From Candidatus Methylomirabilota bacterium (lineage in GTDB: Bacteria > Methylomirabilota > Methylomirabilia > Rokubacteriales > CSP1-6), in NCBI GenBank assembly GCA_035764725.1, contig DASTYT010000049.1, positions 1 to 64,000 of the forward strand: 64,000 bases of DNA, read 5' to 3'. A model generated the notes under the pieces. That model had not been told where the DNA came from. It worked only from the letters and a program-made list of their open reading frames with translations, and ran no database searches. Positions 51,772 through 61,138 of this stretch are shown piece by piece (position 1 is the first letter of the stretch; the number at the start of each line of letters is the position of its first letter). A program made the position numbers and the translations under genes.

Positions 51772-52530
51772 ATGCAGCGGCGGCGCCTTCCCGGGGACGC
51801 GGCGAGCCCGACCGGCCGCGAGCGCCTCGGTCGCGTGCTCGTCGTCGAGGACGAGCAGGACGTCGCCGAGCTCATCCGGTTCAATCTCCGGAAGGAAGGC
51901 TACGAGGTCACGGTGGTGGGCAGCGGCGCCGACGGCGTGCGCCACGCCCGCGAGGGCAAGCCCGACGTCATCCTGCTCGACATCATGGTGCCCCAGCTCA
52001 ACGGGTGGGAGGTGTGCCGCCGCCTCAAGCAAGACGCAGACACACGGCGGATTCCCATCATCATGGTCACGGGCCGCGTCGACGAGGGCGACAAGGTGCT
52101 GGGTTTCGAGCTGGGCGCCGATGACTACGTGACCAAGCCCTTCTCACCGCGCGAGCTCGTGGCGCGCGTCCGGGCGGTCACCCGCCGGGGCCGGCCGGGG
52201 GACGGCGCGGACAAGAAGCGTCAGCTCAAGGTCGGCGACCTCGAAATCGACCGCGATCGCTTCGAGGTGCGGATGAAGGGTCGCGCAGTCGAGCTCACCC
52301 CCAAGGAGTTCGAGCTGCTCGCCACCCTGGCGGGCGCTCCAGGGCGCGTGTTCGGCAGAGAAGAGCTGCTGGACCTGGTCTGGGGGCGGGACGGATTCGT
52401 CGAGCCACGCACCGTAGACGTCCACGTGGCCCGGCTGCGCGGCAAGTTCATCGCCGCCAAGGTGCCGGAGCCCGGCGTGGAGACCGTCCGGGGGGTCGGG
52501 TACCGATTTCGCGATGTTACACCGCGTTAG
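51772..52530 (+). CDS. phoB: PhoB-type response regulator (pst-linked)
   Basis: About 252 residues: receiver (VLVVEDEQDVAELI, phosphoacceptor in VILLDIMVPQLNG, VTKPFSPRELVARVRAV) and winged helix (LTPKEFELLATLAGAPGRVFGREELLDLVWG, EPRTVDVHVARLRGKF). Position directly before pstSCAB-phoU makes it the likely phosphate regulator; no kinase is adjacent, so it may be served by the PhoR-type kinase at 42912. The start is uncertain: ATG 51772, ATG 51760 and GTG 51742 are in frame and the AGGTGAG (51753-51759) spacing suits none well. Confidence 0.85.
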   Translation: MQRRRLPGDAASPTGRERLGRVLVVEDEQDVAELIRFNLRKEGYEVTVVGSGADGVRHAREGKPDVILLDIMVPQLNGWEVCRRLKQDADTRRIPIIMVTGRVDEGDKVLGFELGADDYVTKPFSPRELVARVRAVTRRGRPGDGADKKRQLKVGDLEIDRDRFEVRMKGRAVELTPKEFELLATLAGAPGRVFGREELLDLVWGRDGFVEPRTVDVHVARLRGKFIAAKVPEPGVETVRGVGYRFRDVTPR

Positions 52531-52552
52531 CACGAACGTAACCCAACCGTAA
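52525..52552 (+). promoter_or_regulatory. Pho-box-like repeats upstream of pstS
   Basis: CGTTA (52525), CGTAA (52537) and CGTAA (52548) give direct repeats 12 and 11 bases apart; the last two read CGTAAC-CCAAC-CGTAAT. They lie 50-80 bases before the pstS start, in the expected place for PhoB binding. Confidence 0.55.
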
Positions 52553-52602
52553 TGTCGGCGAAGTACGCTCGCCCCGAACTCGAAGGTAGACAAGGAGCTT
52601 CG

Positions 52603-53664
52603 ATGATGACGCGACGGCGGATGCTCATGATGATCGTGGCGGTCGCAGTATGCTTCACGCTCGGCGACCCCCGGCCGATCGGGGCGCAGATGCTGGTCAA
52701 CGGCGCGGGAGCGACATTTCCGTATCCCATCTACTCCAAGTGGTTCGAGGAATACATCAAGGTCGATCCCGCGGTCCGATTCAACTACCAGTCGATCGGC
52801 AGCGGCGGAGGGATCCGCCAGATCTCGGAGCGCACGGTCGATTTTGGCGCCAGTGATGGGCCGATGACGGACGACCAGCTGAAGAAGGCCCCCGGCGAGA
52901 TCTTCCACTTCCCCACCGTGCTGGGTGCGGTGGTGCCGACGTACAACCTCCCCGGCAATCCCAAGCTTCGCTTCACCGGCCAGGTGCTCGCCGACATCTT
53001 CCTGGGCAAGATCATCAAGTGGAACGATGAGCGAATCAAGGCGCTGAACCCGTCCGAGGCCCTCCCGGACCGACCCATCGTGGTGGTGCACCGCTCTGAC
53101 GGCAGCGGCACCACCTTCATCTGGGTCGACTACCTCTGCAAGGTCAGCAAGGAGTGGGAGCAGAAAGTCGGTCGCGGCACTTCGGTGAACTGGCCGGTGG
53201 GCTTGGGCGGCAAGGGGAACGAGGGGGTGGCCGGGCAGGTGAAGGCGGCGCCCGGCGCGCTCGGCTATGTCGAGCTCGCCTACGCCATCACCAACAAGCT
53301 GCCCGCGGGGGCGGTGCGTAACCAGGCGGGGAAATTCGTGGAGGCCAGCATCGAGAGCACGACCGCAGCGGCGGCGGGGGCGGCGAGCGCCATGCCGGCC
53401 GACTTCCGCGTCTCGCTGACCAATCCCGCCGGGGACGGAGCGTATCCCATCGCGAGCTTCACGTGGCTGCTCGTGTACAAGGAGCAGCGGGACGAGGCCA
53501 AGGGGAAGGCGCTCGTGCGCTTCCTCTGGTGGGCGGTTCATGATGGCCAGAAGTATCCCTCGCCGCTTCTCTATGCCCCGATCCCCCCCGCAGTGGTGAA
53601 GCAGATCGAGGCGCGCATCGGGCAGATCACCTTCGGCGGCAAGCCGATCCTCGCCGCGCGGTGA
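52603..53664 (+). CDS. pstS: phosphate ABC transporter, substrate-binding protein
   Basis: A 353-residue phosphate-binding protein: signal sequence (TRRRMLMMIVAVAVCFTLG), then LVNGAGATFPYPIYSKWFEEY, YQSIGSGGGIRQ, DFGASDGPM and VVHRSDGSGTTF, whose Ser/Thr/Asp residues hold phosphate in PstS. It captures periplasmic phosphate for PstCAB. ATG 52603 has AAGGAG 5 bases upstream; the longer frame from 52552 begins inside the Pho-box region and is rejected. Length normal. Confidence 0.95.
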   Translation: MMTRRRMLMMIVAVAVCFTLGDPRPIGAQMLVNGAGATFPYPIYSKWFEEYIKVDPAVRFNYQSIGSGGGIRQISERTVDFGASDGPMTDDQLKKAPGEIFHFPTVLGAVVPTYNLPGNPKLRFTGQVLADIFLGKIIKWNDERIKALNPSEALPDRPIVVVHRSDGSGTTFIWVDYLCKVSKEWEQKVGRGTSVNWPVGLGGKGNEGVAGQVKAAPGALGYVELAYAITNKLPAGAVRNQAGKFVEASIESTTAAAAGAASAMPADFRVSLTNPAGDGAYPIASFTWLLVYKEQRDEAKGKALVRFLWWAVHDGQKYPSPLLYAPIPPAVVKQIEARIGQITFGGKPILAAR

Positions 53665-53667
53665 TGC

Positions 53668-54657
53668 ATGGCAGATAGCGCGAGCCTCGCGCAGGAAGCC
53701 AGGCGCACCTGGACCCCCCGCCCGGCGACGCGCCGGCGGGCCGGCCGCGTGGGCGATCCGCTCTTCCGCGGCCTGCTCCGCGCGGCCGCCTGGGCGGTGG
53801 TCGTGCTCGCCGGAGGCCTGATGGCGGCGCTGGTCTGGGAGTCCAGCGCCGCCATTCGTGCCTTCGGCTTTCGCTTCGTGACGACGTCGACCTGGGACCC
53901 CGTGGCCGGCGAGTTCGGCGCACTCCCGTTCATCTACGGCACCCTCGTCTCGTCGCTCCTGGCGCTGCTCATCGCCGTCCCCCTCTCGCTCGGCGCGGCC
54001 ATCTATCTCTCCGAGCTCGCGCCGGCCTGGGTGCGGCCGCCGGTCAGCTTCCTCATCGAGATGCTGGCCGCAGTGCCGAGCGTCGTCTATGGGCTCTGGG
54101 GAATCTTCGTGCTGGTGCCCTGGCTACGCGATTGGGTGCAGCCACCGCTGGGCCGCTGGCTGGGCGTTCTCCCGCTCTTCTCGGGACCCGGTTACGGGGT
54201 CGGCATGCTGGCCGCCGGCTTGATCCTGTCGATCATGGTCCTGCCGTACATCACGTCGGTTGCGCGGGAGGTGCTCCTCGCCGTTCCGAACGCCCAGCGG
54301 GAGGCCGCCCTCGGGCTCGGAGCCACCGGCTGGGAGGCCATCCGGGTGGCCGTTCTGCCCTACGGTCGCACCGGGTTGATCGGGGCGATCCTCCTGGGTC
54401 TGGGCCGGGCGCTCGGGGAGACGATGGCCGTGACCATGGTGATCGGAAACCGCCCCGCGATCTCCGCGTCGCTGTTCGCGCCCGGATACACGATGGCGAG
54501 TGTCATCGCGAACGAGTTCACCGAGGCCACGTCGGATCTCTACGTTTCGGCGCTGGTGGGGGTGGGCCTGCTCCTCCTCGTGGTCACGATCGTGGTGAAC
54601 GCCCTCGCCCGTCTCCTCGTGTGGAGCGTCGGCGCGCCGGCGGGAGCACGCGAGTGA
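53668..54657 (+). CDS. pstC: phosphate ABC transporter, permease PstC
   Basis: A 329-residue permease with six or more helices. GALPFIYGTLVSSLLALLIAVPLSLGAAIYLSE and the EAALGLGATGWEAIRVAVLP coupling helix (EAA motif) mark PstC. It forms the phosphate channel with PstA. The first ~30 residues are Arg/Pro-rich and cytoplasmic. It starts 3 bases after pstS, and its stop overlaps the pstA GTG (GTGA). Confidence 0.94.
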   Translation: MADSASLAQEARRTWTPRPATRRRAGRVGDPLFRGLLRAAAWAVVVLAGGLMAALVWESSAAIRAFGFRFVTTSTWDPVAGEFGALPFIYGTLVSSLLALLIAVPLSLGAAIYLSELAPAWVRPPVSFLIEMLAAVPSVVYGLWGIFVLVPWLRDWVQPPLGRWLGVLPLFSGPGYGVGMLAAGLILSIMVLPYITSVAREVLLAVPNAQREAALGLGATGWEAIRVAVLPYGRTGLIGAILLGLGRALGETMAVTMVIGNRPAISASLFAPGYTMASVIANEFTEATSDLYVSALVGVGLLLLVVTIVVNALARLLVWSVGAPAGARE

Positions 54658-55493
54658 CGCCCCGCGCGCGGCGCCGGATCGACCGCGCGGTGAGCGTGCT
54701 CGCCGCGCTCTGTGCGGCGGCCGTCATCGCCCCGCTGCTGATGATCTTCGGCTTCCTGCTCTACCAGGGCGCCTCGGCGGTGAACGTCGACTTCTTCACG
54801 CATCTCCCCAAGCCCGTGGGCGAGCCCGGTGGGGGAGTCGCCAACGCCATCGTGGGCAGCCTGATCATGATCGGGCTCGCCGGAATCCTCGCGGTCCCTC
54901 TCGGGGTCCTCGGCGGCGTGTACCTCGCCGAGTCGCGCGACCGCCGGCTGCCAGGGGGGGTCCGCTTCCTCGCCGACGTGCTCAACGGTGTCCCGTCCAT
55001 CGTCTTCGGCATCTTCGCCTACACCATCGTGGTGATTCCGATGCGCCGCTTCTCGGCTCTCGCGGGTGGGCTCGCCCTGGCCTTCATCATGATCCCCATC
55101 ATCGTGCGTACGGCGGAGGAGATGGTGCGGCTGGTGCCCAACGCGCTCCGGGAAGCCGGGCTCGGCATCGGTCTTCCGCAGTGGAAAGTGACGCTCCACG
55201 TGGTCTTGCCGGCGGCGCGGGCCGGCATCGTCACCGGCGTCATCGTGGCGGTGGCCCGGGTGGCGGGCGAGACGGCGCCGCTCCTCTTCACCGCGCTCGG
55301 CAACCGGTTCTGGCACCAGGGGTTGGATCAGCCCATCGCGGCGCTGCCGCTCCAGATCTACGCGTACGCCATCGCGCCCTACGAAGACTGGCACCGGCAG
55401 GCGTGGGCCGGCGCGCTCGTACTCATCACGCTGGTGTTTCTCACCAGCCTGGCGGCTCGGCTGGCCACGCGAGGCCGGACCGTTGCGCGCTGA
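54654..55493 (+). CDS. pstA: phosphate ABC transporter, permease PstA
   Basis: A 279-residue permease: helices separated by [41 protein letters not shown], and the coupling segment [26 protein letters not shown]. It partners PstC. GTG 54654 overlaps the pstC stop by 4 bases; the longer open frame upstream is a shadow of pstC. Confidence 0.94.
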   Translation: MTPRARRRIDRAVSVLAALCAAAVIAPLLMIFGFLLYQGASAVNVDFFTHLPKPVGEPGGGVANAIVGSLIMIGLAGILAVPLGVLGGVYLAESRDRRLPGGVRFLADVLNGVPSIVFGIFAYTIVVIPMRRFSALAGGLALAFIMIPIIVRTAEEMVRLVPNALREAGLGIGLPQWKVTLHVVLPAARAGIVTGVIVAVARVAGETAPLLFTALGNRFWHQGLDQPIAALPLQIYAYAIAPYEDWHRQAWAGALVLITLVFLTSLAARLATRGRTVAR

Positions 55494-55500
55494 GGGGACC

Positions 55501-56259
55501 ATGGGAGACGGGATCTATGTCAGGGGACTGAAGGCCTGGTTCGGGCCGTCGCTGGTCATCAAAGGCGTGGACCTCACGGTGGCGCCCAATGCGGTGACCG
55601 CCATCATCGGGCCATCCGGCTGCGGCAAGTCCACGTTCATCCGTTGCCTCAATCGGATGCACGAGACGGTGCCAGGCGCCCGGGTCGCGGGCGAGGTCTA
55701 CCTGAATGACGAGGACCTCTACGCACCCGGCGTGGATCCCGTGGACGTGCGCCGACGCATCGGCATGGTGTTCCAAAAGGCCAATCCGTTCCCCACCATG
55801 TCGATCTTCGACAACGTGGCCGCCGGCCTGCGACTGGCCGGTGTGCGCCAGCGCGCCGCGCTCCAGGAGGAAGTCGAGCGAGCGCTGACGCACGCGGCCC
55901 TCTGGGACGAGGTGAAGGACGATCTCGACAAGTCCGGCGTGAGCCTCTCCGGCGGCCAGCAGCAGCGGCTCTGCATCGCGCGCGCGCTCGCCGTCGACCC
56001 GCAGATTCTCCTCATGGACGAGCCGTGCTCCGCCCTCGACCCCATCGCGACCGCCAAGATCGAGGAGCTGATCCACGAGCTCAAGAAAGATCTCACCATT
56101 GCCATCGTGACCCACAACATGCAGCAGGCGGCCCGCGTCTCGGAGTGGACCGGCTTCTTCCTCCTGGGCGAGCTCGTCGAGTTCGGTGTGACGAAGGAGA
56201 TCTTCACCACCCCCCACGACCGCCGCACGGAAGACTACATCACCGGGCGATTTGGATAG
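55501..56259 (+). CDS. pstB: phosphate ABC transporter, ATPase PstB
   Basis: A 252-residue ATPase: Walker [38 protein letters not shown], signature [17 protein letters not shown], Walker [17 protein letters not shown]-loop [23 protein letters not shown] and PCSALDPI are PstB-specific. ATG 55501 follows GAGGGGA; a TTG 18 bases upstream is in frame but overlaps pstA. Confidence 0.96.
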   Translation: MGDGIYVRGLKAWFGPSLVIKGVDLTVAPNAVTAIIGPSGCGKSTFIRCLNRMHETVPGARVAGEVYLNDEDLYAPGVDPVDVRRRIGMVFQKANPFPTMSIFDNVAAGLRLAGVRQRAALQEEVERALTHAALWDEVKDDLDKSGVSLSGGQQQRLCIARALAVDPQILLMDEPCSALDPIATAKIEELIHELKKDLTIAIVTHNMQQAARVSEWTGFFLLGELVEFGVTKEIFTTPHDRRTEDYITGRFG

Positions 56260-56270
56260 AGGCGCGGACG

Positions 56271-56927
56271 ATGACCCGACATTTCCACGAGGAGCTGGAA
56301 GCGCTCAAGCAGACCCTTCTTGCCATGGGGGGCTTAGTCGAGGACCAGATCCGCCGCGTGATGCGGGCCCTCCTCGAGCGAGACGACGCGCTGGCTCGCG
56401 AGGTCATCGACCGCGACCGGCAGGTCAACGCGTATGACGTCGAAGTGGACGAGCAATGCGTGGAGCTCCTCGCCCTGCACCAGCCGGCGGCGAGCGATCT
56501 GCGCTTCATCACCACCGCCATGAAGATCGTGACCGATCTCGAGCGCATCGGGGACCAGGCGGTGAACATCGCCCAGCGGGCGCTCGAGCTCCACCAGGAG
56601 CCGCAGCTCAAGCCCTACGTGGACCTGCCGCGGATGGCGGAGATGGCCCAGCGGATGGTCAAGGAGAGCCTGGACGCCTTCGTGACCCGGGACACCGAGC
56701 TGGCGCGACGGATATGCGGCGAGGACGCTGCGGTGGACGCCCTCAAGGAGCAGATCTTCCGTGAGCTCCTCACGTTCATGATGGGCGACCCGCGGACCAT
56801 TCCCCGGGCGCTGCGCCTCATCCTGATCTCGCGCTTCATGGAGCGCGTGGCCGACCACGCCACCAACATCGCGGAGATGGTGGTCTACATGGTCGAGGGC
56901 AAGATGGTGCGGCACACCCTGGCGTAG
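56271..56927 (+). CDS. phoU: phosphate signalling protein PhoU
   Basis: A 218-residue all-helical PhoU made of two three-helix repeats: HFHEELEALKQTLLAMGGLVEDQI and a second copy from MAEMAQRMVKESLDAFVTRD, with metal-binding E/DxxxD patterns (TDLERIGDQAVNIA, MERVADHATNIAEMV). It links Pst transporter activity to the Pho kinase/regulator and lowers phosphate uptake. The gene follows pstB by 11 bases, the standard operon end. Confidence 0.95.
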   Translation: MTRHFHEELEALKQTLLAMGGLVEDQIRRVMRALLERDDALAREVIDRDRQVNAYDVEVDEQCVELLALHQPAASDLRFITTAMKIVTDLERIGDQAVNIAQRALELHQEPQLKPYVDLPRMAEMAQRMVKESLDAFVTRDTELARRICGEDAAVDALKEQIFRELLTFMMGDPRTIPRALRLILISRFMERVADHATNIAEMVVYMVEGKMVRHTLA

Positions 56928-56946
56928 CGGCCTTCCGAGTCGCCGA

Positions 56947-57993
56947 ATGTATACTCTGACCGTGAGTGCGGATCGACGCTATCAGCTCCAGTCGGAGCAG
57001 GGGAATCGTGCCGTCGACGCTCTCCTCGAGCAGCTCCGGGTCCCCGAGAGCTCGTGGCGCCTCTACGCCGAGATGCTCATCACCGTCCTCAAGATGTTCG
57101 AGGACGGCGCGGGGGTGGCGGACCTCAAGATCACCAGCGCCGCCCTCAAGGAGATGCGCTACGGCGTCAAGGTGTTCGCGCCGTGGCGCAGCGTGCCCAA
57201 GGTGACGGTGTTCGGCTCCGCCCGCACGCTGCCGGAGCACCCTGTATCCCGCCAGGCCGCGGCGTTCGGCCGCCGCATGCGGGAGGCGGGCTGGATGGTG
57301 ATGACGGGGGCGGGGAGCGGCGTGATGGGCGCGGCCCAGGAAGGGGCGGGGCGCGAGCGTTCGTTCGGGCTCAACATCCGTCTGCCCTTCGAGCAGGAAG
57401 CCAATCCCTGGATCGCCGACGATCCCAAGCTCATCACGTTCAAGTACTTCTTCACCCGCAAGCTCTTCCTCGTGCGCGAGGCGCACGCGATGGCCTACTT
57501 CCCCGGGGGCTTCGGCACCGCCGACGAGGTGTTCGAGACCCTCACCCTCATCCAGACGGGGAAGGCCGCGCTGGCGCCGGTGCTGCTGGTAGACTCACCG
57601 GGCGGCAAGTTCTGGGAGGGCTTCGAGGACTTCATGCGCGAGTACATGGCCCGCGACGGCATGATCTCGCCCGAGGACCTGGCCCTCTACCGGCGCACCG
57701 ACGACGTCGAGGCCGCGGTGGCCGAGTGCGAGCGCTTCTACCGCGTGTTTCACTCGCAGCGCTACGTGGGCGAGCGGCTCGTGTTCCGGCTGCGCCGGCC
57801 CCTGGAGGCGTCCACGGTGACGAAGCTCTCCGGGGATTTTTCCGACATCCTGAGCGGTCCCATCGAGCAGACGGAGGGACCGCTGGATGGCGAAGGGGGC
57901 GAGCTACCGGGGCTGCCGCGCCTCCGGCTGCCGTTCAACCGGCGCAGCTTCGGGCGTCTGCGCCTCCTGATCGACGCGGTGAACCAGGGCTAG
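56947..57993 (+). CDS. LOG-family Rossmann-fold protein (TIGR00730-like)
   Basis: A 348-residue protein with the LOG signature PGGFGTADEVFETLTLIQTGK and the nucleotide-binding GAGSGVMGAAQEGA. Characterised LOG proteins are phosphoribohydrolases that release base from nucleoside monophosphates (cytokinin activation in plants, PpnN-type turnover in bacteria). An ~80-residue N-terminal and a ~100-residue C-terminal extension surround the core, longer than minimal LOG proteins and closer to PpnN-like forms. It follows phoU by 19 bases and might be read through from the pst operon. Confidence 0.8.
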   Translation: MYTLTVSADRRYQLQSEQGNRAVDALLEQLRVPESSWRLYAEMLITVLKMFEDGAGVADLKITSAALKEMRYGVKVFAPWRSVPKVTVFGSARTLPEHPVSRQAAAFGRRMREAGWMVMTGAGSGVMGAAQEGAGRERSFGLNIRLPFEQEANPWIADDPKLITFKYFFTRKLFLVREAHAMAYFPGGFGTADEVFETLTLIQTGKAALAPVLLVDSPGGKFWEGFEDFMREYMARDGMISPEDLALYRRTDDVEAAVAECERFYRVFHSQRYVGERLVFRLRRPLEASTVTKLSGDFSDILSGPIEQTEGPLDGEGGELPGLPRLRLPFNRRSFGRLRLLIDAVNQG

Positions 57994-58018
57994 GGATCGG
58001 CCGCCCCGTCCCGCCCGG

Positions 58019-58234
58019 CTACTCCTCCTCCGGCCGCTCCTCGGTGTACTGGCAGGCCGCGCACGCCCACGTGCGCAGCAGGGTCACGCGCTGGGAGTCG
58101 CGCCGCAGCGTCCAGGGGATGAGCTTGCGCGCCCCGCAGCGCGGGCATGCTTCGGTCTTCTGGCCCGGCTGCACCTCGAACGGGAGCCACGCGACTTTCC
58201 GGGGCAGCGGTGAGGGCTTCGCGGGTGGCGTCAT
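58019..58234 (-). CDS. small zinc-ribbon protein, unknown function
   Basis: 71 residues, with two CxxC knuckles (CPRCGARKLIPW and CAAC about 25 residues on) forming a zinc ribbon, and an acidic end. ATG 58234 is preferred because the 27 residues upstream lie over the divergent transporter gene's start region. No closer family is recognised. Confidence 0.55.
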   Translation of the reverse strand: MTPPAKPSPLPRKVAWLPFEVQPGQKTEACPRCGARKLIPWTLRRDSQRVTLLRTWACAACQYTEERPEEE

Positions 58235-58283
58235 GCGCGCGAGTATACCGTAGCGGCGGCGCCGCGGGCTATCATCGCACGCC

Positions 58284-59171
58284 ATGTCTGCGGACCTGGT
58301 CCTCGTCGTCGCCAACGTGGTCTACGCCACGTCGTACGCCGCCACGCGCCTCACCCTGGACCATGTCCCACCCGCCACCCTCGCCCTGATCCGACTGGTG
58401 ATCGGGGCCCTCGTGCTGATCCCGCTGGCGGTGGCGCTCCGGCCCGCCGCGGCGGCGCCGATCAGGCGCGCGGACCGCTGGAGCATCCTGTGGATGGGTG
58501 TGCTCGGCTTCGCGGGGGCCTTCGCGTTCTCGCACTGGGGCATCGCCCGCTCCACCGCCACGAACGCGGCGCTGCTCATCACAGTGGAGCCGATCTCGCT
58601 GATCCTCCTCTCGCCGTGGGCGCTGGGCGAGCGGCTCACGCGGCGGGAAGGACTGGGGGCGGCGCTGGCCCTGGCCGGCGCGGCGGTGGTGGTGGTCAAC
58701 GGCATTCCCGGCCTCACCGCGGCGCTCGTGCCCCACTGGCGCGGGGACCTGTTGCTCATCCTCGCCGGCCTCGCCTACGCCGCGTACTCGCTATTCGGGC
58801 GGGGCGTGCTCGCCCGGCATCCCGCCATCGCGGTCACCGCGTGGTCCATCGCGTGGGGCGTGGCGGCCATGCTTCCGCTGGCCGCGCTCGAGTGGTCGGC
58901 GGGCGCCGAGCTCCGGCTCAACGGGCCGGCGATACTGGGGGTGCTCTACCTGGCCGTCCTCATCACGGCGCTGGGCTACCTCGCGTGGAACTGGGCGCTC
59001 GAGCGGGTGCCCGCGCCCCGCGCCGCTATCTTCCTCAACATCCAGCCGCTGGTGGGCGCGCTCCTGGGTGTCTACTATCTGGGCGAGCCCCTGACCGCGT
59101 TCACGGTGGCCGGCGGCGTGCTGATCCTGATCGGTCTGACTCTCACCGTCAAAACGCCGGGGAGAGGCTAG
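58284..59171 (+). CDS. DMT-superfamily transporter (EamA type)
   Basis: A 295-residue protein with ten predicted helices in two EamA repeats. Repeat 1 runs from VLVVANVVYATSYAATRLTLD to the AALALAGAAVVVVNG helix, repeat 2 from DLLLILAGLAYAAYSLFGRGV to VAGGVLILIGLTLTV. Family members export amino acids, metabolites or drugs; the substrate is unknown. nadE follows 9 bases later. Confidence 0.85.
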   Translation: MSADLVLVVANVVYATSYAATRLTLDHVPPATLALIRLVIGALVLIPLAVALRPAAAAPIRRADRWSILWMGVLGFAGAFAFSHWGIARSTATNAALLITVEPISLILLSPWALGERLTRREGLGAALALAGAAVVVVNGIPGLTAALVPHWRGDLLLILAGLAYAAYSLFGRGVLARHPAIAVTAWSIAWGVAAMLPLAALEWSAGAELRLNGPAILGVLYLAVLITALGYLAWNWALERVPAPRAAIFLNIQPLVGALLGVYYLGEPLTAFTVAGGVLILIGLTLTVKTPGRG

Positions 59172-59180
59172 AATAGCGGC

Positions 59181-60902
59181 ATGAGACGGGTCCGGGTCGC
59201 CCTTGCCCAGGTCAACCCCACGGTGGGGGCGGTCGAGTCGAACGCGCGCATGGTGATCGCGTGGATGGACCGCGCACGGGCTCTTGGGGCGGACGTGATG
59301 GCATTCCCGGAGCTGGTGCTCACCGGCTATCCTCCCGAGGATCTGGTCTTCAAGCCCGCCTTCATCGAGGCAAATCTGCGGGCGCTCGCCGACGTCGCCT
59401 CCCACAGCAAAGGCCTTACCGCGGTGGTGGGCTTCGTGGACAAGCGCGACGACATCTTCAACGCCGCCGCCATGCTCCACGACGGCGCGCACGTGGGGAC
59501 CTACCACAAGCAGTACCTGCCGAACTACGGCGTGTTCGACGAGAACCGGTACTTCCAGGCCGGCACCGAGAGCCCGGTGTTCGCGCTCGGCGACCGCGTG
59601 CTCGCGGCCAACATCTGCGAGGACATCTGGTATCCCACCGGCCCGACCACCGTGCAGGCGCTCGCCGGCGCGGATCTCGTCATCAGCATCAACGCCTCGC
59701 CGTTCCACGCGGGGAAGGCGAAGTTCCGCGAGAAGATGCTGGCGACGCGGGCCGCCGACGACCTCGTGTGCCTCGCCTTCGTGAACACGGTGGGCGGGCA
59801 GGACGAGCTCGTCTTCGACGGCCAGTCGTTCATCTTCGACGAGAAGGGCGAGCGGGTGGCGCGCGGCCGCGCCTTCGAGGAGGACCTGGTCGTCGCGGAC
59901 CTCGAGCTCGACAATGTGTTCCGCGCTCGGCTGCACGATTCCCGCCGCCGCAAGGAGAAGCTGCGGAGTGAGGGATCGGCGCGGCGCATCGCGCTGCCGC
60001 CCTTGGCCCCGCGCCCGCAACCCCCGCTCCCGCCGCGTGAGACTCCCGAGATCGGGCGGCTCGAGGAGACCTACCAGGCCCTGGTGGTGGGGTTGCGCGA
60101 CTACGTGCGGAAGAACGGCTTCCGCCACGTGGCGGTGGGGCTCTCCGGCGGTATCGACTCGGCGCTGGTCGCCTGCATCGCGGTCGAGGCCCTGGGCGCC
60201 GCCAACGTGACCGGGGTGACCATGCCCTCGCCGTATTCCTCCGCGGGCACCCGCCGCGACGCGGCGCGGGTGGCGAAGCATCTCGGCATCGAGTTCCTGC
60301 GCCTTCCCATCACCGGCGTGTTCGCCGCGTATCGCCGCGCGCTCGCCAAGCCGTTCAAGGGCCTCAGGGAAGACGTGGCCGAGGAGAATCTTCAGGCCCG
60401 CATCCGCGGCAACTACCTCATGGCGCTCTCGAACAAGTTCGGCTGGCTCATCCTCACCACCGGCAACAAGAGCGAGATCGGGGTCGGCTACTCCACACTC
60501 TACGGCGACATGGCGGGCGGCTTCGCCGTCATCAAGGACGTGCCGAAGACGCTGGTCTACGAGGTCTCGGAGCACGTCAACGCGCGGGCCGGCCGGGAGC
60601 TCATCCCGCGCAGCATCTTCGAGCGGGCGCCCTCCGCCGAGCTGCGTCACGGCCAGACGGACCAGGACTCGCTGCCCCCATATCCCGTGCTCGACGCCAT
60701 CCTCGAGGCCTACGTGGAGGGCGACCAGAGCCTGCCCGAGATCGTCGCCCAGGGCTTCGACGAAAGCACCGTGCGACGAGTCATCGCGCTGGTCGACCGG
60801 AACGAATACAAGCGCCGGCAGGGTCCCATCGGCATCAAGATCACGCCGCGCGCGTTCGGACGCGACTGGCGACTGCCGATCGTGAATCAGTTCAAGGAGT
60901 AG
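59181..60902 (+). CDS. nadE: glutamine-dependent NAD+ synthase
   Basis: A 573-residue two-domain NadE. The N-terminal nitrilase-type glutaminase has its Glu in FPELVLTGYPPEDL, Lys in YHKQYLPNYGVFDE and Cys in ANICEDIWYPTG. The C-terminal synthetase has the PP-loop GLSGGIDSALVACIA, GNYLMALSNKFGWLILTTGNKSE and YGDMAGGFAVIKDVPKT. It converts deamido-NAD to NAD using ATP and glutamine-derived ammonia channelled between the domains. Length is typical of the short bacterial form. The 236-base gap after it holds the promoter of the pilB-type gene and minor inverted repeats. Confidence 0.95.
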   Translation: MRRVRVALAQVNPTVGAVESNARMVIAWMDRARALGADVMAFPELVLTGYPPEDLVFKPAFIEANLRALADVASHSKGLTAVVGFVDKRDDIFNAAAMLHDGAHVGTYHKQYLPNYGVFDENRYFQAGTESPVFALGDRVLAANICEDIWYPTGPTTVQALAGADLVISINASPFHAGKAKFREKMLATRAADDLVCLAFVNTVGGQDELVFDGQSFIFDEKGERVARGRAFEEDLVVADLELDNVFRARLHDSRRRKEKLRSEGSARRIALPPLAPRPQPPLPPRETPEIGRLEETYQALVVGLRDYVRKNGFRHVAVGLSGGIDSALVACIAVEALGAANVTGVTMPSPYSSAGTRRDAARVAKHLGIEFLRLPITGVFAAYRRALAKPFKGLREDVAEENLQARIRGNYLMALSNKFGWLILTTGNKSEIGVGYSTLYGDMAGGFAVIKDVPKTLVYEVSEHVNARAGRELIPRSIFERAPSAELRHGQTDQDSLPPYPVLDAILEAYVEGDQSLPEIVAQGFDESTVRRVIALVDRNEYKRRQGPIGIKITPRAFGRDWRLPIVNQFKE

Positions 60903-61075
60903 CCGTCGGCGACGTGTCGTGTCCGCGCGCATTGACAGTGTCCCCGAAAAGTGTCAGCCTGCAACAAAACTGGTCGCAACAATTCCTGTAGATCCGGCCG
61001 AAGTGAGGCCGCCCAGTCCAGTCAATCCATAGCATTTCCAGCCAGTTGACCGACCTTGCAGAGACTGCGTGGCAT

Positions 61076-61089
61076 GGTACACGCCTTGC
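61076..61089 (+). promoter_or_regulatory. sigma-54 promoter of the pilB-type ATPase gene
   Basis: TGGTACACGCCTTGCT: GG at 61076-61077, ten bases, GC at 61088-61089; one mismatch in TGGCAC and an exact TTGCT. Predicted start about 61101, leader 38 bases to GTG 61139. Sigma-54 control of type IV pilus genes is known in several bacteria. Confidence 0.65.
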
Positions 61090-61138
61090 TACCCACCTCG
61101 TGGCGTTGCGGCAAACTCCCTAGAGAAAAGGCGGGTCC

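Noticed and set aside
60930..60960. TTGACAGTGTCC...AGTGTCAGCC repeats after nadE as a mobile-element end
   Set aside because: Only a 5-bp inverted match, with no transposase, target duplication or second copy in the window.
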